Of a stretch of 64,000 nt of DNA, positions 37,734 to 45,232 are shown piece after piece. The stretch comes from Akkermansiaceae bacterium (GTDB lineage: Bacteria; Verrucomicrobiota; Verrucomicrobiia; Verrucomicrobiales; Akkermansiaceae): the NCBI GenBank assembly GCA_947462535.1, contig CANHPN010000009.1, positions 1-64,000 of the forward strand, in the 5' to 3' direction. Under the pieces are notes generated by a model. The model was not told where the DNA came from and did no database searches. It worked only from the letters and a program-made list of their open reading frames with translations. How positions within the stretch are numbered: position 1 is the stretch's first letter; every line of letters begins with the position of its first letter. Position numbers and translations under genes: made by a program.

Positions 37734-39500
37734 ATGAAGCCGTTATTCTTACTTTCGATGGTTCTGGCGATTACCGCGCATTCCGCCATGGCCGCCATGC
37801 CTAACGTGGTTGTCATCCTCGCTGATGATCAGGGTTGGGGCGATCTCGGCCAGCATGGCAACCGCGATCTTTCGACGCCTGCCATCGATTCGCTGGCGAA
37901 GCAGGGCGCGTGTTTCGATCGCTTCTTCGTCCAACCCGTTTGTGCGCCGACGCGCGCGGAGTTTCTGACCGGCAGGTTCTTTTCAAGAACCGGTGTAAGA
38001 GGTGTCTCGACCGGCGAGGAACGGATAAATCCGGACGAGCGCACTCTGGCCGATGTTTTGAAGAAGGCGGGTTATGCGACGGCGGCTTTCGGCAAATGGC
38101 ACAACGGAAGCCAGCCACCTTATCATCCAAACGACCGCGGGTTTGATGAATTCACCGGCTTTACATCCGGTCACTGGGGCAACTACTTCGACCCTTGGCT
38201 TGAGCACAACGGCGCATTGTTCCGGGCGAAGGGCTACATCACCGATTACCTCACGGATCAGGCGATGGCATTCGTGAAGAAGCAGGGTGAAAAGCCGTTT
38301 TTTTGTTATCTGGCTTACTGTACCCCTCATTCCCCGATGCAGGTGCCAGATCGATTTTATGATAAATTTGCGACGAAGCATCTGGAGATGGAATACGGAG
38401 GTTTTCCAGGAAAAGAGGCGCATACGCGCGCTGCCCTAGCGATGGTCGAGAACATGGATTGGAATGTCGGGCGCGTGCTCCGTCTGCTCGATGAGCTCGG
38501 GAAATCCGACAACACAATCGTGGTCTATTTTTCCGACAACGGCCCCAACGGCCCGCGGTGGAACGGCGGAATGAGGGGCATCAAGGGCAGCGTTCAAGAG
38601 GGCGGTGTGCGGGTTCCCTGCCTGATGCGCTGGCCGGGCCGGATCCGGGCGGGAACCACGATCCGCGAGGTTGCCGGCGCGGTGGACCTGCTGCCAACAA
38701 TCGCCGCCGCGGCCGGAGCAACGGTTGACTCGAAGCAACCGCTCGACGGGGTGAATCTACTTTCCCTTCTGCAAGGCAAGCCATCCGTTATGCCAGCACG
38801 GTTTCTGATGACTATCCAGGGCCATGGAAAGCGGATGAATTGGAGTGTCCGAAGCCAGGATTTCCGATGGGAGAAAGGCGGCGGCTTGTTTGATCCCGTG
38901 CGGGATCCGATGCAGCGGGAAAACCTGGCGACCAGGCATCCGGAGATTGTCAAACAGATGAGCGACTTCGCGGACGCCTATCTTGCCGATGTCGCTTCGG
39001 GCCTCGAGAAGGACAACCGGCCCTTCACGGTGGGTTATGGTCCGGTGACATGGTTGCCCGCACGGGATGGCAACGGGCATGGTGGCGTGAGACGAAGCGG
39101 CGGCGCGCCGAACTGCTCGTTTTTCACCCGCTGGACGAAACCCTCAGACTCGATAGACTGGCATGTGGAGGTTGGTGCCGCCGGTCGTTTCGAAGTGATT
39201 CTCCACTACACATGTCCCGTGAAGGACGTCGGTTCGGTGATCGAGTTGGAATTCGAACGAGTGAAACTCCAGACCAGGATCACGGAACCACACGACCCTC
39301 CACCTTACGGAATGGAAAACGATCGCAGCGCCCGAGGTGGGGCAGAGTCGTTTGTGAAGGACTTCCGCCCGATGTCGATGGGTGAAATTGACCTGCCCGC
39401 AGGTGATGGAATGCTTACCCTTCGGGCGATGGAAATTCCTGGAGCCTCGGTGGCCGAGGTGCGGTGGCTGGAACTCAGGCGGGTCGGGAATTCACAGTAA
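37734..39500 (+). CDS. Secreted Cys-type sulfatase (arylsulfatase) with C-terminal beta-rich extension
   Basis: NVVVILADDQGWGDLGQHGNRDLSTPAIDSLA, CAPTRAEFLTGRF (C-x-P-x-R formylglycine signature), FGKWHNG, VVYFSDNGPNGPRWNGGMRGIKGSVQEGGVRVP. Confidence 0.94.
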   Translation: MKPLFLLSMVLAITAHSAMAAMPNVVVILADDQGWGDLGQHGNRDLSTPAIDSLAKQGACFDRFFVQPVCAPTRAEFLTGRFFSRTGVRGVSTGEERINPDERTLADVLKKAGYATAAFGKWHNGSQPPYHPNDRGFDEFTGFTSGHWGNYFDPWLEHNGALFRAKGYITDYLTDQAMAFVKKQGEKPFFCYLAYCTPHSPMQVPDRFYDKFATKHLEMEYGGFPGKEAHTRAALAMVENMDWNVGRVLRLLDELGKSDNTIVVYFSDNGPNGPRWNGGMRGIKGSVQEGGVRVPCLMRWPGRIRAGTTIREVAGAVDLLPTIAAAAGATVDSKQPLDGVNLLSLLQGKPSVMPARFLMTIQGHGKRMNWSVRSQDFRWEKGGGLFDPVRDPMQRENLATRHPEIVKQMSDFADAYLADVASGLEKDNRPFTVGYGPVTWLPARDGNGHGGVRRSGGAPNCSFFTRWTKPSDSIDWHVEVGAAGRFEVILHYTCPVKDVGSVIELEFERVKLQTRITEPHDPPPYGMENDRSARGGAESFVKDFRPMSMGEIDLPAGDGMLTLRAMEIPGASVAEVRWLELRRVGNSQ

Positions 39501-39530
39501 CCAATCCACTCCATAGTTGTAAGACCGCCG

Positions 39531-40982
39531 CTACAGCAGCCGCGCCCGCAGCAGTTCAGTGACTTGCTTGGGGTTGGGCTTGGTGGCGGCGGCTTTCATG
39601 ACTTGGCCGGTTAGGAAATTGAGGAGCTTCTCGTTGCCGGCTTTCACGGCGGCGACTTCGGTGGGGTTGTTGGCGATGACCGTGTCGCAGAGGCCTTCGA
39701 GTTCGCCGGCTTCGGCGGGTTTGAAGCCGAGGCTGTCGGCGATGGCGGCGGGGTCGTTTTCCGGGCTGTCGAAGAGCACGGTGAAGACTTCCTTGGCCTG
39801 GTTGGCGGCGAGGGTGCCGTTTTCCATCAGGAGCAGCAGGGCGCGGAGCTTTTCGGGGGCGACCGGGCATTCGGCGATGCCGAGGGCACGCTCGTTGAGG
39901 GTGCCTAGCAGGTTGTTGATGATGAAGTTGGCGACTTTCTTGCCGGGGATGGCGAGGTCGGTGACGGCCTCGAAATAGGCGGCGAGGTGCTTGTCGGAGG
40001 AAAGGACGGACGCGTCGTAGGCGGTGACGCCGAGGTCGTTTTCGAAGCGGGCGGCGAGTTCGTGCGGGAGCTCGGGGACGAGCGGGCGGACCTTGGCTAG
40101 CAGAGGCGCGGTTTCGATGGGCAGCAAGTCCGGGCAGGAGAAGTAGCGGTAGTCGTGCGCGTCTTCCTTGGTGCGCATCATCTGGGTCTCGCCGCGGTCG
40201 TCGTCCCAGCGGCGGGTGGACTGGATTTGCGGAATGCCGCGGTTGAGTTCCTCGGTCTGGCGCATGATTTCGAAATGAATCGCGCGGCGGATGGCGGAGA
40301 TGGAGTTGAGGTTCTTGAGCTCCACTTTCTGGCCGAGCGGGTCGGCGGCGTTCTTGCGCAGCGAGATGTTCACGTCGCAGCGGAGCTGGCCTTTTTCCAT
40401 GTCGGCATCCGAGACGCCGCCTTGCTGGAGGATCATCTGGAGCGAGCGGACGTAGGCGAATGCCTCCTCGCCGGACTCGAGATCGGGCTCGGTGACGATT
40501 TCCATCAGCGGCGTGCCGGCGCGGTTGAAGTCGATGAGCGAGGAGTTCCCGAGGTGGGTGGATTTCGCGACGTCCTCCTCGAGGTGGATACGGTTGAGGC
40601 GGACGGTTTTGTCGGGGTTGACGATGTTTTTCCGGTGATCGGTCGGGTAGCAGTGTTCGTAAAGCGGGACGCCGCCACCGATGCAGAGCGGGAGGTCCAT
40701 CTGGGTGGTCTGATAGTTCTTGGGCATGTCCGGATAGAAATAGTTCTTCCGGTCCCACTTGGAGATTTCCGGCGAACCGCAGCCGATCATCAGGCCGGTG
40801 AGCAGGGTTTTCTCGATGGCCTCGCGGTTGAGCACGGGTAGAGCGCCGGGCATTCCGAGGCAGACGGGGCAGGTGTGGGTGTTGGGCGTGTCGCCGAAGG
40901 AGGTGCGGCAGGCGCAGAACATCTTGGTCTGCGTGTTGACCTGGCAGTGGACTTCGAGGCCAATGGTAACAAGGTAGGACAT
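39531..40982 (-). CDS. gatB: Aspartyl/glutamyl-tRNA(Asn/Gln) amidotransferase subunit B
   Basis: MSYLVTIGLEVHCQVNTQTKMFC, CPVCLGMPGALPVLN, DRKNYFYPDMPKNYQ, RIHLEEDVAKSTH, DFNRAGTPLMEIVTEPDL, VELKNLNS. ATG at 40982; the upstream extension in the ORF track is spurious. Confidence 0.97.
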   Translation of the reverse strand: MSYLVTIGLEVHCQVNTQTKMFCACRTSFGDTPNTHTCPVCLGMPGALPVLNREAIEKTLLTGLMIGCGSPEISKWDRKNYFYPDMPKNYQTTQMDLPLCIGGGVPLYEHCYPTDHRKNIVNPDKTVRLNRIHLEEDVAKSTHLGNSSLIDFNRAGTPLMEIVTEPDLESGEEAFAYVRSLQMILQQGGVSDADMEKGQLRCDVNISLRKNAADPLGQKVELKNLNSISAIRRAIHFEIMRQTEELNRGIPQIQSTRRWDDDRGETQMMRTKEDAHDYRYFSCPDLLPIETAPLLAKVRPLVPELPHELAARFENDLGVTAYDASVLSSDKHLAAYFEAVTDLAIPGKKVANFIINNLLGTLNERALGIAECPVAPEKLRALLLLMENGTLAANQAKEVFTVLFDSPENDPAAIADSLGFKPAEAGELEGLCDTVIANNPTEVAAVKAGNEKLLNFLTGQVMKAAATKPNPKQVTELLRARLL

Positions 40983-41019
40983 TTTCGGGTAGATGCTGAA
41001 ATTCTGAAAAGCTAAAAGG

Positions 41020-41811
41020 TCAGAGGCTGAGATCGCGGAGAAGTTTTTGGGTTTTGGGATCGGCGAGGGCTTTGGTGAGCAGGGGGTGGCGCAGGAGTGT
41101 GCCGAATTTTCCATCGCGGGCAAGGTTTTGGAGGTCCGGGTCATCGACGATGATGGCGCGCGGGATGGGCTCGCCGGTGCGGGGGTTGATGACGGGCTTG
41201 AGCGGTGAGTCGGCTTGGGAGCTGATGAGCTTGGCGAGGGTGAGGCGGGATGGCTCGGCGACGGGATCGAGGATTTTGAACAAATTTGCGGGGAGCGCAG
41301 CTTCGACGGAGGATTTGAGTTTCTGGCTGAAGCCGTCCGGGGTGGTTTCTGGAATTCCGATGGATTTCTCAGCGTAGGCGCGAACCTCGGCGATCGAGCC
41401 ATTGTGATGGACGAGCGTGGCGCCGATGATGCAGATGAGCGAGGTGGGAATGAGGGCGAGCAGGAGGAGAAACGCCAGTTTGATGATGGAGCGGGGTTTT
41501 TCCTCTTCTGGGGATTTTCCGAAGGGGCGGACGATGCCTTTGGCGAGTTTCCGGATGAGGAAAAGGGAAATGAGGAAGGCGGCGACTGGCAGGCCGTTGG
41601 TGATCCAGGAGAGGGATTGCCCGGTCCACTCGACGGATAGCGTGGGCGCTTGCTGCCAGACGCGGAAACCGATCCACGCGCTCAAGCTGAGGACGATGGT
41701 GCCGACGATCATCCGCGTCATCCCGCGCAGCAGCACGAATCCGGCGCACACCGCGAAGATGACGAGCGCGGCGGTGCCGAGGCTGATTTGTGGGATGGAG
41801 TCGGGAGACAA
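41020..41811 (-). CDS. Membrane hypothetical protein, CvpA-like N-terminus
   Basis: Several hydrophobic segments (AALVIFAVCAGFVLLRGMTRMIVGTIVLSLSAWIGFRVW; LAFLLLLALIPTSLICIIGATLV). Confidence 0.6.
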   Translation of the reverse strand: MSPDSIPQISLGTAALVIFAVCAGFVLLRGMTRMIVGTIVLSLSAWIGFRVWQQAPTLSVEWTGQSLSWITNGLPVAAFLISLFLIRKLAKGIVRPFGKSPEEEKPRSIIKLAFLLLLALIPTSLICIIGATLVHHNGSIAEVRAYAEKSIGIPETTPDGFSQKLKSSVEAALPANLFKILDPVAEPSRLTLAKLISSQADSPLKPVINPRTGEPIPRAIIVDDPDLQNLARDGKFGTLLRHPLLTKALADPKTQKLLRDLSL

Positions 41812-41825
41812 GAGGAAGTGCGAAT

Positions 41826-41891
41826 GTGGCGGCGATCACCGGTCGCCGGGAGGAGAATGAAGAGCTCGCGGCGACCGGTGATCGCCGCCAC
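41826..41891. repeat. Perfect 23-bp inverted repeat with 20-nt spacer immediately 3' of aroC
   Basis: gtggcggcgatcaccggtcgccg (41826-41848) and cggcgaccggtgatcgccgccac (41869-41891) are exact reverse complements; aroC stop codon is at 41893-41895. Confidence 0.9.
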
Positions 41892-41892
41892 G

Positions 41893-42975
41893 TTAGTGCG
41901 CCAGCGCGCGCTGGCGGAGAAGATGGTCGGTGAGGACCAGCGTAGCCATCGCTTCGACGATGGGCACGGCGCGGGGAAGGACGCAGGCGTCGTGGCGGCC
42001 TTTGCCTTGGAGTTCGGTGTTTTCGCCGTCGGCGGTGACGGTTTGCTGGCTGCTCATGATGGTGGCGGTGGGCTTGAAAGCGACGCGGAAAATGATGGTT
42101 TCGCCGTTGGAAATGCCGCCCTGCACGCCGCCGGAGCGGTTGCTGGCGGTGCGGACCTTGCCGTCAACCATGCGGAACGGGTCGTTGTGCTCGCGGCCGG
42201 TTAGCAAGGTGCCAGCGAAACCGGAACCGATCTCGAAGCCCTTGGTGGCGGGGATGGAGAGCATGGCTCTGGCGAGGTCAGCTTCGAGCTTGTCGAAGAT
42301 CGGTTCGCCGAGGCCGGGCGGGCAGTTGCGGATGACGCACTCGATCACGCCGCCGACGGAATTTCCGTCGGCGCGGATGGCTTTGATGCGCTCGATCATC
42401 GGCTCGACCATCGCGGGATCGCCGGTGCGGACGATGTTGGACTCGATGTCGGCGGCGGTGACGGTTTCCGGATCGACGTCGGCGTTGAGTTCCTGGATGG
42501 ATTTCACCCAAGCGAGGATTTGGATGCCGGGGTGGAATTGGTCGATCACCTGTTTGGCAACTGCCGCGGCGGCGACACGGCCGATGGTTTCGCGGGCGGA
42601 GGCGCGGCCGCCGCCGGAGCCGGAGCGGATGCCGTATTTCGCGTCGTAGGTGTAGTCGGCGTGGCTGGGGCGGTATTTCGCGGCCATTTCATCGTAAGCG
42701 CCGGGGCGTTGGTCGGTGTTGCGGACGAGGATGGCGATGGGACAGCCGAGGGTGACGCCGTCTTGCAGGCCGGAGAGGATTTCCGCAGTATCCGCTTCCT
42801 TGCGCGGGGTGACGATTTCCGACTGGCCGGGGCGGCGGCGGTCGAGCTCGTGCTGAATTTGCTCACGCGAAACAGGAATGCGCGGCGGGCAGCCGTCGAT
42901 GACCACGCCGACGCCGCCACCGTGCGACTCGCCGAAAGTGTGGATGCGGAAAACGTGGCCGAAGGTGGATGACAT
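41893..42975 (-). CDS. aroC: Chorismate synthase
   Basis: [84 protein letters not shown]. Confidence 0.97.
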   Translation of the reverse strand: MSSTFGHVFRIHTFGESHGGGVGVVIDGCPPRIPVSREQIQHELDRRRPGQSEIVTPRKEADTAEILSGLQDGVTLGCPIAILVRNTDQRPGAYDEMAAKYRPSHADYTYDAKYGIRSGSGGGRASARETIGRVAAAAVAKQVIDQFHPGIQILAWVKSIQELNADVDPETVTAADIESNIVRTGDPAMVEPMIERIKAIRADGNSVGGVIECVIRNCPPGLGEPIFDKLEADLARAMLSIPATKGFEIGSGFAGTLLTGREHNDPFRMVDGKVRTASNRSGGVQGGISNGETIIFRVAFKPTATIMSSQQTVTADGENTELQGKGRHDACVLPRAVPIVEAMATLVLTDHLLRQRALAH

Positions 42976-43030
42976 GCGCGGAGGTTAAGCAGACAGCGGC
43001 GGGGGGCAAGCGGGAAGCGGATTCCAGGAA

Positions 43031-43092
43031 CGTGTTCCGACTGTCTGAGCCGGGAGCGGAACCCAAGAGCCCTTCTGAGACAGCCGGGGCAC
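43031..43092 (-). repeat. Dispersed intergenic repeat, copy A (~62 bp)
   Basis: Reverse complement gtgccccggctgtctcagaagggctcttgggttccgctcccggctcagacagtcggaacacg aligns ungapped to 52859-52920 with 56/62 identities (hand count). Confidence 0.85.
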
Positions 43093-43353
43093 TTTCTTCG
43101 GCCTCGCTCGATTCGCGGTTCCAGTGAGATATTTCGGCCCTGCGAGCCCGCATCTGCGATTGCCCACCTTCGGCCGCAAGGCGCTTTCCGAAAGCGGCTG
43201 GTCATTTCCAGCAGGACACGGGTCCGGATTGGCGGGAAAGTTCCTGCGATTTGAATTTTGCCAAATTTTGGGATTGCGCTGGATTGGCGATGTTTCGTTA
43301 GCTGCGAAAGATTAACAGGCAACTATCCACTCTCTTGCTAGAATAAACCCTCC

Positions 43354-44007
43354 GTGAGATCCTCCCCGAAATCCAGCGTCGCTTGTCCCGCTCCCGCCTT
43401 TTCGCTCATTGAAATGACGGCGGTGACCGCCATTCTCGGCACCTTGATGGCCGCCGGGGTCGGTCTTTTGAGCGGGACCGGTGCGCAGTCCCGCAGAGCC
43501 GGAGCGGACATGCTCGCTGGCTTGATCGAACAGGCGCGGTCCACGGCGATCAGCTCGCGGTCCCACGTGGTGCTGGCGATCGCCGAGCCCGGAGATCTAC
43601 CCGGAGATGACGAGCGCTGCCGACTCGGACTCTTTAAAATCGATGAATGGCCTGATCCTCTAGCTTCATCGCCCGTCCTCACGGCCGTGCTCCTGAGCCG
43701 CTGGCAACCCCTGAACACGGGCGTCGTGCTTGGCGGCGGAGATGTTGACGGAGTGAGCAATCCGATGGACGGGGAGCAGGTCACTATCAACTACGGCGGG
43801 ACCCGCAACCTCAGCGCAAAGGTCCACATCATCGCCTTCAATGCCTGCGGCGGGCTTCACTATCCGCCGGGCTCCACACCCGTCGCGGTCCGGATCGCGG
43901 AAGGTGGGTATCGCGGCGGCAAGGTGATTTCCAACCGGCGTCCGGGGGCCGAGAACCGTTTGAAAATCGGTCGCGTCACGGCGCGTCCATATCGGACCGA
44001 CGGATGA
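43354..44007 (+). CDS. Prepilin-type N-terminal methylation protein, Verru_Chthon cassette protein D-like
   Basis: APAFSLIEMTAVTAILGTLMAAGVGLLSG type IV pilin-like N-terminus followed by ADMLAGLIEQARSTAISSRSHVVLAI (GspH-like). GTG start. Confidence 0.75.
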   Translation: MRSSPKSSVACPAPAFSLIEMTAVTAILGTLMAAGVGLLSGTGAQSRRAGADMLAGLIEQARSTAISSRSHVVLAIAEPGDLPGDDERCRLGLFKIDEWPDPLASSPVLTAVLLSRWQPLNTGVVLGGGDVDGVSNPMDGEQVTINYGGTRNLSAKVHIIAFNACGGLHYPPGSTPVAVRIAEGGYRGGKVISNRRPGAENRLKIGRVTARPYRTDG

Positions 44008-44507
44008 TCGCCTTCCAGACAACTCGACGAGGCTCCTCACTGATAGAAACAGTGATCGCCATGGGCGTGCTCGCCGTGGCCATTCCACTGGTCTTCGGGG
44101 CCTTGGCGGAATCCGGGAAAAGCGGGCTGTCTTCCGAAGCGGAGACCCGCAGCACCTGGATGGTTTCCGCCTGCATGGCCGAGATTCGCGCGTCCCGCGA
44201 AGGCCGCCCGCAGTATTTTTACCCAACCGTGGCCGCCCAGGCATTCCCTCCTGACGGCGAGGTGTGGGCGCTGGCATTTTCACCAGAAGGCAAGCTTGTA
44301 GGCAAGGTCGGAAAGGCGGCTTATGACAAGGGAGTCAAGGAGCTCGAAGGCAGGGCGGTTCGCTACATCGCCTCGCTCAGCGCGGCGGCGGATCTAGCGG
44401 AAACGGGCCCCGCGCCGATGCTGCGAGCCCGGATCCACCTCGAATATCCGTCCGCATCTCCGGCGGCAAAACGGCAGAAGCTCGGCTTCCACACCCGCAT
44501 CCCATGA
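44004..44507 (+). CDS. Prepilin-like protein, Verru_Chthon cassette protein B-like
   Basis: RRGSSLIETVIAMGVLAVAIPLVFGALAESGKSG; ATGA overlap with upstream gene. Confidence 0.72.
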   Translation: MIAFQTTRRGSSLIETVIAMGVLAVAIPLVFGALAESGKSGLSSEAETRSTWMVSACMAEIRASREGRPQYFYPTVAAQAFPPDGEVWALAFSPEGKLVGKVGKAAYDKGVKELEGRAVRYIASLSAAADLAETGPAPMLRARIHLEYPSASPAAKRQKLGFHTRIP

Positions 44508-45232
44508 GGCTCAGTCACCGGCAGACCTGCGGATTCACCCTCATCGAACTGATGTTCTCGATGGCGATCGGCTCGATCATCCTGATCCTGGCAGCGGCCG
44601 TGCTCGGCAGTTCCGGAGATGGTTACGAGCGCGTAGGCGGCGGCATCGCCAGCCAAAAGGAGGCGCGCGCGCTGATCACCCGGCTTTCATCCGATCTCGA
44701 GACTGCTAGATTTCACGTTGACGGAGTGCTTGAAAAACAAGCGGACTCCCGGCCTGGGGTCCGTCTCGGATTTCTCAGCCTCCAGCCCGCCCATGCACAA
44801 ACGGACGCGGGGCGCATCGGAGATCTCTGTGCGGTGAACTATTACGTCAAGGATCTCAGCATCGGCGGGAAAACCGTCCGCTGCCTCATGCGCGGATTTC
44901 GTGAAAGCGGTGAGACGTTCGATGCCCTGCGCGGCGGCGCGGTCGCGGATCTCTTCGTCGAACGTGTAAACCTGGATGACCCCCTGGCACTCGGTGTCGT
45001 CTCCTTCGAGGCCCGTCCCAAGTCGCGGAATGCCGCTGGCGAATGGATCGACTGGCAGAAAAGCAATGTCGCCGGCCCGGAAGCATTCGAGGTGAAGCTG
45101 GTCGTTGTGCGTCGCGAACTCGCCGGGAAGCTCAAATCGCCGGGCGACTGGGACGGCGCGGCACAGGTGGGTCGTCACAAAGACCTCGACGTTTACGCAA
45201 CCTTCCTGCCTTTTGGAAATCATGCGAATTGA
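44504..45232 (+). CDS. Prepilin-like protein, Verru_Chthon cassette protein C-like (GspJ-like)
   Basis: QTCGFTLIELMFSMAIGSIILILAAAVLGSSGDGYERVGGGIASQKEARALITRLSSDLETARF; ATGA overlap with upstream gene. Confidence 0.75.
   Translation: MRLSHRQTCGFTLIELMFSMAIGSIILILAAAVLGSSGDGYERVGGGIASQKEARALITRLSSDLETARFHVDGVLEKQADSRPGVRLGFLSLQPAHAQTDAGRIGDLCAVNYYVKDLSIGGKTVRCLMRGFRESGETFDALRGGAVADLFVERVNLDDPLALGVVSFEARPKSRNAAGEWIDWQKSNVAGPEAFEVKLVVVRRELAGKLKSPGDWDGAAQVGRHKDLDVYATFLPFGNHAN

Noticed and set aside
39556-40758. 400-aa minus-strand ORF overlapping gatB
   Set aside because: Out-of-frame Arg/Pro-rich shadow of gatB.
40983-41402. N-terminal extension of gatB
   Set aside because: Ser/Pro-rich out-of-frame reading of the neighbouring membrane-protein gene; canonical GatB start MSYLVTIGLEVH at 40982.
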